Shown: one piece after another, positions 43,002 to 52,002 of the stretch
Layout of the letters: each line of letters opens with the position of its first letter
Position numbering within the stretch: position 1 is the stretch's first letter
Origin: CAVQBC01 sp963710665
GTDB taxonomy: Bacteria > Actinomycetota > Thermoleophilia > Solirubrobacterales > Solirubrobacteraceae
Assembly: GCA_963710665.1 (NCBI GenBank)
Contig: CAVQBC010000004.1
Location: forward strand, 1 to 64,000
Length of the DNA stretch: 64,000 nt
Direction: 5' to 3'
Notes under the pieces: model-generated
Database searches by the model: none
The model's input: the letters and a program-made list of their open reading frames with translations, nothing else
Told to the model about the DNA's origin: nothing
Program-made: the position numbers and the translations under genes

Positions 43002-44198
43002 ATGTCCGCGTCCGATCCGACAGCGGCACCGCGCCGGCGGGCGATCCTCGCCGTCGCCATCGGCGCCGTCACCATCGACTCGGCGCTGCTCGGCCTGGTC
43101 GCCCCGCTGCTGCCCGCGATCGAGGAGCGCACGGGCGCGAGCGACGCGGACCTCGGGGTCGCCCTCGCCGCCTACGCCGTACCGATCGCCCTGCTCTCAC
43201 TGCCGCTGGGCCGGGCCGCCGACGCGCTCGGCCGGCGCGTCGTGCTCGTCGCCGGGCTCCTGCTCGTCGCGGCCGGCTCCGTGCTGGTCGCGGCCTCCGA
43301 GTCGCTCGCCGTCCTCATCGCCGCCCGGGCCGTGCAGGGCGTCGGGTCGGCGGCGAGCTGGATCTCCGCGCTCGCGCTCGTCTCCGACACCGCCGTGCCG
43401 GGGAAGCGCGGCGAGGCGCTCGGGGTCGCCCTCGCGGCGACCGGAGTGGGCTCCATCGCGGGGCCCGCGCTCGGCGGGGTGGCGGCCGACACGCTCTCGT
43501 TCGAGGCGCCGTTCCTGATCGCGTGCGGCCTCGCCCTCGCGCTCCTCGTGGCGGCGCTCGTGCTCCTGCCCGCCGACGTGCCGCGTGCGCGCCCCGCGGT
43601 CCCCGCGCTGCCGGTGATCATCCGCGCGATGCGCACCGCGAACGGGGCGTGGGCGGCGGCGATCATGTTCATCAGCGCCGGCGTGCTCGGGCTGGTGGAG
43701 GTGATCGCGCCGCTCGACCTCGACGCGCGCCTCGGCCTCTCGGCCTCCGCGATCGGGCTCCTCTTCGCCGGGTCGATCGCGGTCGACGCCGCCGTGGCGC
43801 CACTCGGCGGCCGCTGGGGCGACCGGCGCGGGCGGCGCGGGCCGGCGGTCGCCGGCCTCGTCCTGACGGCCGTGACGCTGGTGCTCCTCGCGGTGCTGCC
43901 GGGCGTGGCCGGCACCGCCGTGGCGCTCGCGGTCTACGGCGCCGGGTTCAGCCTCGCCGTCGCCGCGGCGGTCCCGTGGCTCGACGAGGCCTACGAGGAG
44001 GACGAGCGCGGCCTCGCCTACGGGATGCAGAACCTCCTCTACGCCGGGGGATACACGGTCGGCCCGTTGCTCGGCGGGGTGCTCCTCGAGGTGGCCGACG
44101 CGGATCTCGCCTATGGGGTGACGGCGGTGGCGCTCGGCGCCGCCGTGGTCGCGCTCGTCCTCACCAGCCGCCCCGCGCAGCCGGCCAGACGCGCCTGA
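43002..44198 (+). CDS. Major facilitator superfamily transporter
   Basis: 398 residues, 12 membrane spans. Motif A-like loop LGRAADALGRRVVLVAGLLL between helices 2 and 3 and its second-half copy GGRWGDRRGRRGPAVAGLVL. A drug:H+ antiporter-like layout with Val/Ala-rich helices. Substrate cannot be predicted. Close spacing to the TMEM175 gene. Confidence 0.88.
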   Translation: MSASDPTAAPRRRAILAVAIGAVTIDSALLGLVAPLLPAIEERTGASDADLGVALAAYAVPIALLSLPLGRAADALGRRVVLVAGLLLVAAGSVLVAASESLAVLIAARAVQGVGSAASWISALALVSDTAVPGKRGEALGVALAATGVGSIAGPALGGVAADTLSFEAPFLIACGLALALLVAALVLLPADVPRARPAVPALPVIIRAMRTANGAWAAAIMFISAGVLGLVEVIAPLDLDARLGLSASAIGLLFAGSIAVDAAVAPLGGRWGDRRGRRGPAVAGLVLTAVTLVLLAVLPGVAGTAVALAVYGAGFSLAVAAAVPWLDEAYEEDERGLAYGMQNLLYAGGYTVGPLLGGVLLEVADADLAYGVTAVALGAAVVALVLTSRPAQPARRA

Positions 44199-44256
44199 CG
44201 GCACGGGCGGCCCCGAGGGTCGGCCGACCCGGCCCGCCCGCGGCGGACGCGGCCGT

Positions 44257-45519
44257 ATGATCGCCGGGGTGAACCTCGACTGGCACGCCGACCGCGGGCA
44301 CCTGGCCGAGCTCCGCCTGCTCGACCGCGACCCGGCCGCCGAGGAGATCGACCTCGCGGCGGTGCGGCGCTACCGGCTCGACCGGGTCCGGGCCGAGATG
44401 GCAAGGCGGGACATCGCGGCCTGCCTGCTGTTCGACCCGGTCAACATCCGCTACGCGACGGGCGCGCGCAACATGCAGGTCTACCACCAGCGCAACCCGT
44501 CGCGGTATCTCCTGCTGCCCGTCGAGGGGCCCGTGATCCTCTTCGAGTTCACGGGCTGCATGCACCTCGTCCGGGGGATCGAGACCATCGACGAGGTCCG
44601 GCCGGGTCTCACCGCGAGCTTCGTGGCGGCCGGGCCGACGATCGCCGAGCGCGAACGCCGCTGGGGCCGCGACACGGCGGCGGCGCTCCGGGAGGTCTGC
44701 GGCCCGGGGGCGCGCGTCGGGATCGAGCGCGTCAACGCCGGCGCGGCCGCCGCCCTCGCCGCCGAGGGCTTCACGCTCGTCGACGCGCAGCAGCCGGTCG
44801 AGATGGCGCGCTCCGTCAAGTCGGAGGAGGAGCTCAAGTGCGTCCGGGCCTCGATCCGCGCCACCGAGCGCGCGGTCGGCGCCATGCGCGAGGCGCTGCA
44901 GCCGGGGATGACCGAGAACCTCCTGTGGTCGATCCTGCACCAGGGCGTGATCGCGCAGGGCGGGGACTACTTCGAGACGCGCCTGCTCACGTCCGGCCCG
45001 CACACCAACCCGTGGTTCCAGGAGACCGGCGAGAAGCCGATCGGGCCCAACGAGCTCGTCGCGCTCGATACCGACATCGTCGGCTGCTACGGCTACTACT
45101 GCGACTTCTCCCGCACCTTCCACGCCGGCCCGGACGAGCCGTCGCGCGCGCAGAAGGAGCTCTACCGGCACGCCCACGAGCAGGTCCACCACAACATGGG
45201 GATCATCCGGCCGGGCCTGACCTTCCGCGAGTACGCGGACGAGGCGTGGGAGATCCCGGAGCGCTACGTCGCCAACCGCTACTACGTCTCCGCGCACGGC
45301 TGCGGGATGACCGGCGAGTACCCCCACCTCATGCACCGCATGGACTTCGAGGACGCCGGCTACGACGGCGTGATCGAGCCCGGCATGACCATCTGCGTCG
45401 AGAGCTACATCGGCGAGGAGGGCGGCGGCGAGGGCGTCAAGCTCGAGGAGCACTGCCTCGTCACCGACCGCGGCGTCGAGCCCCTCTCGCGCTTCCCGTT
45501 CGAGGACGGCCTGCTCTGA
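44257..45519 (+). CDS. M24-family metalloenzyme closely resembling DMSP lyase DddP
   Basis: 420 residues with the creatinase-like N-domain (LLFDPVNIRYATGARNMQVY) and pita-bread C-domain. The metal ligands follow the DddP spacing: D271-T-D273 and D283 in LDTDIVGCYGYYCDFSRTF, a His in SAHGCGM, Glu in ICVESYIGEEGG and Glu in VKLEEH. DddP from Roseobacters shares the DxDLVGCYGxxxDxSRT signature as I remember it and cleaves dimethylsulfoniopropionate to DMS and acrylate. Xaa-Pro peptidases of M24 lack this GCYG block. A DMSP-lyase or related activity is plausible but unproven; divergent homologues may act on other betaines. Transcribed after the MFS gene. Confidence 0.7.
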   Translation: MIAGVNLDWHADRGHLAELRLLDRDPAAEEIDLAAVRRYRLDRVRAEMARRDIAACLLFDPVNIRYATGARNMQVYHQRNPSRYLLLPVEGPVILFEFTGCMHLVRGIETIDEVRPGLTASFVAAGPTIAERERRWGRDTAAALREVCGPGARVGIERVNAGAAAALAAEGFTLVDAQQPVEMARSVKSEEELKCVRASIRATERAVGAMREALQPGMTENLLWSILHQGVIAQGGDYFETRLLTSGPHTNPWFQETGEKPIGPNELVALDTDIVGCYGYYCDFSRTFHAGPDEPSRAQKELYRHAHEQVHHNMGIIRPGLTFREYADEAWEIPERYVANRYYVSAHGCGMTGEYPHLMHRMDFEDAGYDGVIEPGMTICVESYIGEEGGGEGVKLEEHCLVTDRGVEPLSRFPFEDGLL

Positions 45520-45589
45520 CCGCGTTTCTCCGTTGGGAGGACTTTCCCGCCCTCCGTCGACGGAGACCGCTATGGTCCCGCGGCGCCAG

Positions 45590-45742
45590 GTAGAACCATG
45601 AACCGAGTTCCCGCGCCCCCGGCGCGGGGAGCGGGGGACCCACTCGCCGCCGGCATCGGCGGCACGGGGCGAATCGCCGCCTGGAGCGCGGCGTAGCGCA
45701 CGTCTCGGCGCGAGCCCGTCAGCTCACCCCGTAGGTCGCGAG
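45590..45742 (+). promoter_or_regulatory. c-di-AMP (ydaO-type) riboswitch ahead of the M23 peptidase gene
   Basis: It contains, in order, ATGAACCGAGTTCCCGCG, GAGCGGGGGACCCA, GGGGCGAATCGCCG, TAGCGCACGTCTC and GCGAGCCCGTCAGCTCACCC, then GTAGG, which is the conserved skeleton of ydaO RNAs. It stops about nine bases before the GAGGAG ribosome site. Confidence 0.9.
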
Positions 45743-45760
45743 ATTCGTAGAGGAGTGAGC

Positions 45761-46516
45761 ATGCGCAAGCGTGTCGTGAAAGATGTGAAGGGGTGCGGTC
45801 GGTCGCACGGCGCCCGCAAGGGGATCCGGGCCGCGATCGGCCTGGTGGTCGCGATCGCGACCCTCGCCGCGGCGGGACCCGCGGTCGCCCAGGAGCAGGC
45901 TCCCCCCGGCGAGGGCCCGCCGATGTCGGGCGTGACCCTCAAGCGCGGGAGCGACGGCCCGCAGGTCAAGGCGCTGCAACGGGCGCTCGGGATCAAGGCC
46001 GACGGCACCTACGGGGCGAAGACCGCACGGGCGGTGCGCCGCTACCAGCGCAAGCAGGGGCTGCCGGTCGACGGCGAGGCCGGGCCGGAGACCGCGAAGG
46101 CCCTCGGGCTGAGCCTCACCGAGGACTCCCCGACCGACGCCGGCGCCGACGGGAAGCTCACGCAGCCCATCAGCGGCACACAGACGACCCCCTTCGACCC
46201 CAGCCACGAGGGCATCGACATCTCGGCGCCGGCCGGGACGTCCATCGCCGCGGCGGCCGCGGGCACCGTGACGAAGGTCGAGACGACCGCCGAGTCGGGC
46301 GGCTACGGGAACTACACCTGCATCGACCACGGCGACGGGCTCAGCACCTGCTACGCCCACCAGTCCGAGGTCTCCGTCGAGAAGGGCGCGGACGTCGAGG
46401 CGGGCGAGGCGATCGGCACGGTGGGCTGCACCGGGAACTGCACGGGCCCGCACCTGCACTTCGAGGTCCGCCGCAACGGGACGCCGCAGGACCCGCGGTC
46501 CTTCCTGGGCGGCTGA
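45761..46516 (+). CDS. Exported M23 metallopeptidase with peptidoglycan-binding domain
   Basis: 251 residues. Signal peptide (RAAIGLVVAIATLAAAGPAVA), a PG_binding_1 repeat (LKRGSDGPQVKALQRALGIK), then an LytM/M23 domain with the zinc ligands in HEGIDISAPAG (H-x-G-x-D), TCYAHQSEV and PHLHFEVRRNG. It should cleave peptidoglycan cross-bridges. ATG 45761 is preferred to GTG 45755 because GAGGAG lies five bases before it. A c-di-AMP riboswitch precedes it. It converges with an MMPL gene. Confidence 0.9.
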   Translation: MRKRVVKDVKGCGRSHGARKGIRAAIGLVVAIATLAAAGPAVAQEQAPPGEGPPMSGVTLKRGSDGPQVKALQRALGIKADGTYGAKTARAVRRYQRKQGLPVDGEAGPETAKALGLSLTEDSPTDAGADGKLTQPISGTQTTPFDPSHEGIDISAPAGTSIAAAAAGTVTKVETTAESGGYGNYTCIDHGDGLSTCYAHQSEVSVEKGADVEAGEAIGTVGCTGNCTGPHLHFEVRRNGTPQDPRSFLGG

Positions 46517-46520
46517 GCGG

Positions 46521-48701
46521 CTAGGCGGGCACCTTGACGCCCTCGGTGGGGGCCTCGCGCTCGTCGAGGCCCCTCACCAGGTGCCCCTCCAGCGAGACGT
46601 CCGGCAGCAGGCGGTCCAGCCACGCCGGCAGCCACCAGGCGCGGTCGCCCAGCAGCGTCACGACCGCGGGAGCGATCACCAGGCGCACGATCAGCACGTC
46701 GATGAGGATCGCCAGCCCCAGGCCGAGGCCCATCATCTTCGCGATCACGTCGGGCTGCGTGATGAAGGCGAGGAACACCGCGGCCATGATCAGCCCGGCG
46801 AACATGATCACCTTGCCGATCCGCGACAGGCCGTGGATCACGCTCTCGCGCGGGCCGTCCCCCTCGTTGTAGGCCTCGTGGACCCGGGAGAGCAGGAACA
46901 CGTTGTAGTCCATGCTCAGCCCGAAGAGGATCGCGAACAGCATCACGGGGATGAAGGAGACGATCGGCACCCCGCTGTCGACGCCGAGCAGGCTCGCGCC
47001 GAAGCCCTCCTGGAAGACGGCCACCACCACGCCGTAGGCGGCGCCGACCGACAGGAGGTTGAAGACCGCGGAGACGAGCGGGACCCACAGCGAGCGGAAG
47101 GCGGCGATCAGCAGCAGCACGGAGAGCCCGATGACGACCGCGATGAACACCGGCAGGCGCGAGGCGACCTTGTCCGAGAAGTCCTCGAAGCCCGCGGTGT
47201 TGCCGCCCACGTAGACCCTCAGCGGCGTATCGCGCGTCGCGCTCGGGATCACGTCCCCGCGGAGCCGCTCCAGCAGCGCGCTGGTGCGCGCGTCCTGCGG
47301 CGCGGTGGTGGGGATCGCGAAGATCGTCGCCATCTCGCCGTCGCGGCTCGCGGCGGCCGGGGCGACGGCGGCGATGCCGGGCGTCCCCGCCACGGCCTCC
47401 TGCAGCGCGGCGAGCTGGCCGGTGGTGTCCGGATCGCCCTTCGGCGTGTCCACGGCGAGCAGGAACGGCCCGTTGGAGCCCGGCCCGAACGCCTTGCTGA
47501 GCTGGTCGTAGGCGACCCGCTGGGTCTTGGACGTCGGCTGGTTGCCGTCGTCGGGCTGGCCCAGCCGGAGCTGCGTCACGGGCAGCGCGAAGACGAGCAG
47601 CAGCAGGACGCCCGCCGCGATCGACACCCACGGGCGCGCCGTGATCATCGTGGCCCAGCGCGCGAACCCGGGCGACGGCTGGACGTGCGCGGCCTTCTTG
47701 GGCTTCAGCCAGCGCGCCAGCGCGCCCATCATGATCGGCAGGATCGTCAGCGCCGACACGACGACCGCGCCGACGCCGATCGCCGCCGCGATGCCGAGCT
47801 TGCCGATCAGCGGGATGCCGATCACCAGCAGGCCGGCGATCGCGACCATCACGATCAGCCCGGCCGCCACCACCGACGCGCCAGAGGTGGCGGCGGACTT
47901 CGCCGAGGCGTCGCGCGTGGAGTCCCCCGCCGCCGCCTGCTCCCGGTAGCGCCCGATGATCAGCAGCGCGTAGTCGATCCCGGCGCCCAGGCCGAGCATC
48001 ACGGCGATCACCGTGGCGAACTGCGGCAGGCCGAGCGGCTGCGCCAGCGCGGCCAGCAGGATCTGTCCGACCATCACGCCCAGCAGCGCCCCGACGAGCG
48101 TGGCCGCCATCGCCGCGAGCGACCGGAAGAGCAGCGTCAGCAGGAGGATCGCGATGCCGACACCGATCAGCTCGCCGACCGGCGCCTCCTGCTCGGAGGC
48201 CAGATCGATGAGGATCCCGCGGGCCGCGACGTCGACGCCGCCCGCCTCGGCGGTCCGCGCCGCCGCCTCGAGCGCCTCGCCGTCCTGCTTGTCGAGGTCG
48301 GTCGGCTCGACCGTGTAGCGCACGTCGGACGACGCGATGGTGCCGTCGCGCGAGACCGCGCCGCCCCGGCCGAAGGGGTCGGCGACCTGCCCGACGCCCT
48401 CGAGGCCGCGCACCTTCTGCAGCGCACCCTCGATCGCCGCCCGCGGCCCGGGATCGGAGACCTTGCCCTCCTTGACGCTGAACACCAGCGTGGAGTCGGC
48501 GCCCGCGAACGACGGGCTGTGCTCCTTGAAGAGGTCGAGGGCCTGCTGGGACTCGGTCCCCGGGATCGTGAAGTCGTCCGCGGCCTCGCCGCCGGCGCCG
48601 GCCGCCGCGCCCAGGAGGACGAGGACGAGCAGCGCGGCAGCAGCGCTGCGCTTCCAGTGGTGAGTGAGCGTGCGGGCGACGCGGGCGAGCAGTTCCGACA
48701 T
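46521..48701 (-). CDS. MMPL/RND-family transporter
   Basis: 726 residues. An N-terminal membrane span (AAAALLVLVLLGAAAGAGG), a large extracytoplasmic loop starting FTIPGTESQQALDLFKEHSP, five more spans, a second loop, and the C-terminal six-helix block with GLSMDYNVFLLSRVHEAYNE, the MMPL motif. Actinobacterial MMPL proteins export lipids or siderophores with proton force. The start at 48701 is used, since codons upstream are low-complexity. A second MMPL gene is at 61852. Confidence 0.9.
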   Translation of the reverse strand: MSELLARVARTLTHHWKRSAAAALLVLVLLGAAAGAGGEAADDFTIPGTESQQALDLFKEHSPSFAGADSTLVFSVKEGKVSDPGPRAAIEGALQKVRGLEGVGQVADPFGRGGAVSRDGTIASSDVRYTVEPTDLDKQDGEALEAAARTAEAGGVDVAARGILIDLASEQEAPVGELIGVGIAILLLTLLFRSLAAMAATLVGALLGVMVGQILLAALAQPLGLPQFATVIAVMLGLGAGIDYALLIIGRYREQAAAGDSTRDASAKSAATSGASVVAAGLIVMVAIAGLLVIGIPLIGKLGIAAAIGVGAVVVSALTILPIMMGALARWLKPKKAAHVQPSPGFARWATMITARPWVSIAAGVLLLLVFALPVTQLRLGQPDDGNQPTSKTQRVAYDQLSKAFGPGSNGPFLLAVDTPKGDPDTTGQLAALQEAVAGTPGIAAVAPAAASRDGEMATIFAIPTTAPQDARTSALLERLRGDVIPSATRDTPLRVYVGGNTAGFEDFSDKVASRLPVFIAVVIGLSVLLLIAAFRSLWVPLVSAVFNLLSVGAAYGVVVAVFQEGFGASLLGVDSGVPIVSFIPVMLFAILFGLSMDYNVFLLSRVHEAYNEGDGPRESVIHGLSRIGKVIMFAGLIMAAVFLAFITQPDVIAKMMGLGLGLAILIDVLIVRLVIAPAVVTLLGDRAWWLPAWLDRLLPDVSLEGHLVRGLDEREAPTEGVKVPA

Positions 48702-48816
48702 GGAGGACTCCGGGGAGGCGGGCAGGCGACGGCGGGGAGGGTAGGGAAGCTTAGGAGGCCGCGCGGCACGTCGCGCACGGTCGCTCCGCCCGCGGGCCGA
48801 ATATCCTTCGCCCAAC

Positions 48817-49521
48817 GTGCCGCTCCGCGTCGTCATCGGCGAAGACAGCTACATCGTGCGCGAAGGGCTCCGGAAGATGCTCGACGGCGCGCCCCAGATC
48901 CGCGTCGAGGCGGACTGCGCCGATCTGGACTCGCTGCTGCGCGAGGTCGCGGAGCGGTCGCCCGACGTGGTGTTGACCGACATCCGCATGCCCCCGACGA
49001 ACACCGACGAGGGGATCCGCGTGGCGGCGACGCTGCGCGAGTCGCACCCGAACATCGGCATCGTCGTGCTCAGCCAGTACGCGGACCCCACATACGTCCT
49101 CGCGCTGCTCGAGTCGGGCTCGGATGGCCGCGCCTACCTGCTCAAGGATCGCGTCCACGACCGGGCCCAGCTCGTGGCGGCGATCGAGGCGGTCGCCGCC
49201 GGGCGCTCGGTGATCGATCCCAAGGTCGTCGAAGTGCTCGTCGCCGCCAAGACGCGCAGCGAGCGCTCGCCGGTCGCCCAGCTCACGCCGCGCGAGCTGG
49301 AGGTGCTCGCGGCGATCGCGGAGGGCAAGAGCAACGCCTCCATCTCCGAGTCGCTCGTGCTCACCAAGCGCGCCGTCGAGAAGCACATCAACGCGATCTT
49401 CCTGAAGCTCAACCTCACCCACTCCCAGGACGCGGACGAGGTCAGTCCGCGGGTGAAGGCGGCGCTGCTGTTCCTGGCCGAGACGGCCCATCCGGACGGC
49501 GACCCGGAGCCCCGCGCGTAG
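48817..49521 (+). CDS. NarL/FixJ-type response regulator
   Basis: 234 residues. Receiver domain with phosphoacceptor D55 in VVLTDIRMPP, Lys in LLKDRVHDRAQL, and a LuxR-type helix-turn-helix (LTPRELEVLAAIAEGKSNAS ... AVEKHINAIFLKL). It starts at GTG 48817. It is the first gene of a signalling cluster followed by a lone receiver and a histidine kinase, and is probably phosphorylated by that kinase. Confidence 0.92.
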   Translation: MPLRVVIGEDSYIVREGLRKMLDGAPQIRVEADCADLDSLLREVAERSPDVVLTDIRMPPTNTDEGIRVAATLRESHPNIGIVVLSQYADPTYVLALLESGSDGRAYLLKDRVHDRAQLVAAIEAVAAGRSVIDPKVVEVLVAAKTRSERSPVAQLTPRELEVLAAIAEGKSNASISESLVLTKRAVEKHINAIFLKLNLTHSQDADEVSPRVKAALLFLAETAHPDGDPEPRA

Positions 49522-49637
49522 CTCGCAGGGGGTGCGCACCCCCTGCGATGGGGAGGCAAGCGTCATTGCCCGGCGCTCGACAGCGGCCTAGAGTCGCCCG
49601 CGTTCACAGGCCCGTCCGGAGGAGTGGATTGGACTCC

Positions 49638-50087
49638 ATGCCCCAGCTCCGCGGAGGGGAAGGCCCGCCCACCACCCCCGCCCCGCTAGCCCCGCCCGCC
49701 CCGCGGCCGGGAGCGTCGAGAACGGTGCGGGTACTCACCGTCGACGACCAGGCGATGTTCCGCGAGATCGCGTGCGACGTGATCGCGGCCACCCCGGGCT
49801 TCGAGGCCGTCGGCGAGGCGGCCAGCGGCGAGGAGGCGCTCGTCGCCGTCGACCGTCTGGATCCGCAGCTCGTCCTGCTCGACGTGCGCATGCCGGGCAT
49901 CGACGGCATCGAGGTCGCGGGCCGGCTCGGCCGCACCCACCCCCACACGGTGGTGGTGCTGATCTCGATCGACGAGATGGCCGACCTGCCGCCCGCCGGC
50001 CACCTCGGCGCCGACGTGCCGTTCGTGCGCAAGCAGGACTTCGGCCCGCGCCTGCTGCGGCGCCTGTGGGCCGAGTACGGGACCTGA
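49638..50087 (+). CDS. Stand-alone response-regulator receiver protein
   Basis: 149 residues. A Pro/Ala-rich lead of 28 residues, then a CheY-like receiver: VLTVDDQAMFRE, phosphoacceptor D82 in LLDVRMPGIDG, Ser/Thr region VVLISIDEMA, and Lys in VRKQDFG. No output domain. GGAGGAG at 49617 sits better for a TTG codon at 49629, so the true start could be three codons earlier. It lies directly before the kinase and may act as a phosphate sink or second target. Confidence 0.85.
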   Translation: MPQLRGGEGPPTTPAPLAPPAPRPGASRTVRVLTVDDQAMFREIACDVIAATPGFEAVGEAASGEEALVAVDRLDPQLVLLDVRMPGIDGIEVAGRLGRTHPHTVVVLISIDEMADLPPAGHLGADVPFVRKQDFGPRLLRRLWAEYGT

Positions 50088-50154
50088 GTCCGCTTGTCCG
50101 GGCTCCGGCGGCGGGATAGGGTCGCCGCGGAGTCAAGGCCGAGACAGCCGAACG

Positions 50155-52002
50155 ATGCAAGCGCCGCTTCACCGGATGGAACCCGGGGTGGTCACCATCC
50201 TCGGCGCGTGCCTGTGCGCCGTCACGTGCGTGGTGACGCTCGCGGGCTCGGAGTCCGAGTTCGCCTGGCTCGAGGCGATCGCACGCGTGCTGATGGTCGG
50301 CGTGCCGATCGGGGTCGGTGTCTACGCGCGGCGCCGGCCGCCGTTCGAGCGCTTCGGCGCGTTGCTGATCATCGCGGGCCTCGGGTGGTTCGTCACGACG
50401 CTGGCGGAGTCGTCCGACCCCGTCCTCTACAGCACCGGGCGCGTCGCCGGGTGGATCGTCGAGGTGGGGCTCGTCTATCTCGTGCTGGCGTTCCCGCTCG
50501 GCCGGCTGCGCGACCGGACCGACCGCGCGCTCGTGTGGGCAGGCGCCGCGCTGGTGCTGGTGCTCTACCTGCCGACGGCCCTCCTCGTCGAGCAGTACCC
50601 CGTCCCCGCGACGTGGACGAGCTGCCACGCCGGCTGCCCCGGCAACGCCTTCATGGTGGGCGGCTCCGAGCCGGCGGTGATCGGCGACGTCGTCCTCCCG
50701 CTGCGCGAGACGCTGACCGTCCTCCTCTTCGCCGCGGTCGCCGGGCGCCTCGCACTACGCATCCGGCGCGCGACCCCGCTCACGCGCCGCGCGCTCGCGC
50801 CGGTCCTGGTGGTCGCGTGCCTGCGCCTGGTCGCCTACGCGCTGGCGATCATGGGCCGGCGGATCTGGCCCGAGTCGGGCATCCTCGAGGTCGCGGTGTG
50901 GCTGGTCGCGCTCGGCGTCACGCTGATGGCCGGCGCGTTCCTGCTCGGCCTCTGGCGCTGGCGGCTGTACATCGCCACGGCGACGCTGCGGCTCGCCGGC
51001 CGCCTGCGCACCCATCCGCCTCCCGACGACCTGCGGGCCGCGCTCGCCGAGGCCTTCGACGACCGCTCGCTCGAGATCGCCTACTGGCTCGACGGCGAGG
51101 GGCGCTGGGGCGACGCGGCGGGCCAGCCCATGGCGCTCCCGCGCCCGGGGTCCCGCCGCTGGTCGACCGAGGTGCGCGACGGCGAGCGGCTGGTGGCGAT
51201 GGTCATCCACGACGTCGCGCTCCGCGACGACCGCGCGTTCATCGACGCCGCCACGTCGTACGCGGTCCTCACGCTCGACAACCACCGGCTGTCGGCGCAG
51301 ACGGCCTTGCTCCTGCGCGAGGTCTCCGAGTCGCGGGCCCGCATCCAGCGCTCCGCCGACGACGAGCGCCGGCGCATCGAGCGCGATCTGCACGACGGCG
51401 CCCAGCAACGACTCGTCGCGCTGCGGATCACGCTCGAGCTCGCCGCCGAGGAGACCGACGGCGTCGACGCCGAGCGCGCCGAGCGCCTGCGCGGGCTGGG
51501 CGCCGAGGTCGAGCTGGCCATCGACGACGTCCGCTCGCTCGCACGCGGCATCTACCCGCCGGCGCTGGCCGACCACGGCCTGGTGGCCGGCCTGCGGTCG
51601 GCGGCGCTGCGGATGCCGCTGCCGACGACGGTGCACGCCGACGGCGTCGGTCGCTACCCGCGCGAGGTCGAGAGCGCCGCGTACTTCTGCTGCCTGGAGG
51701 CGCTGCAGAACGCGGCCAAGCACGCCCGCGGCGCGACCGCCGCCGTCGTCGAGCTCTCCGACGGCGCCGCGCTGCGGATCGAGGTCCGCGACGACGGCGC
51801 GGGGTTCGACGTGGACGCCGTGACGCCCGGCGTCGGGCTGGTGAGCATGCGCGACCGCCTCGCCACGGTCGGCGGGGCGCTCGCGGTCGTCACGGGCCCC
51901 GGCGAGGGCACCCGCGTGATCGCCACGATCCCGCCGGCGGTCGACCGGGCGCCGAACGGCCGGGCGTCCGGCGCCCCGGAGCCGCAGCGCCCGCCCCTCT
52001 GA
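50155..52002 (+). CDS. NarX-type membrane sensor histidine kinase
   Basis: 615 residues. About eight membrane helices to residue 270, a GAF-like cytosolic linker, then the HisKA_3 dimerisation box ERDLHDGAQQRL (phosphoacceptor His near 413) and an HATPase with N-box LEALQNAAKHARG (near 515), DDGAGF and GLVSMRDRLATVGG. It phosphorylates NarL-type regulators; the two receivers just upstream are its natural partners. The sensing part is integral to the membrane, suggesting that it detects a membrane or redox condition. Confidence 0.92.
   Translation: MQAPLHRMEPGVVTILGACLCAVTCVVTLAGSESEFAWLEAIARVLMVGVPIGVGVYARRRPPFERFGALLIIAGLGWFVTTLAESSDPVLYSTGRVAGWIVEVGLVYLVLAFPLGRLRDRTDRALVWAGAALVLVLYLPTALLVEQYPVPATWTSCHAGCPGNAFMVGGSEPAVIGDVVLPLRETLTVLLFAAVAGRLALRIRRATPLTRRALAPVLVVACLRLVAYALAIMGRRIWPESGILEVAVWLVALGVTLMAGAFLLGLWRWRLYIATATLRLAGRLRTHPPPDDLRAALAEAFDDRSLEIAYWLDGEGRWGDAAGQPMALPRPGSRRWSTEVRDGERLVAMVIHDVALRDDRAFIDAATSYAVLTLDNHRLSAQTALLLREVSESRARIQRSADDERRRIERDLHDGAQQRLVALRITLELAAEETDGVDAERAERLRGLGAEVELAIDDVRSLARGIYPPALADHGLVAGLRSAALRMPLPTTVHADGVGRYPREVESAAYFCCLEALQNAAKHARGATAAVVELSDGAALRIEVRDDGAGFDVDAVTPGVGLVSMRDRLATVGGALAVVTGPGEGTRVIATIPPAVDRAPNGRASGAPEPQRPPL

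Noticed and set aside
46581..50087. A 1,168-codon plus-strand frame across the MMPL gene and the signalling cluster
   Set aside because: Its first part is antisense to a clear MMPL transporter; only the end (from 49638) is a real receiver protein.
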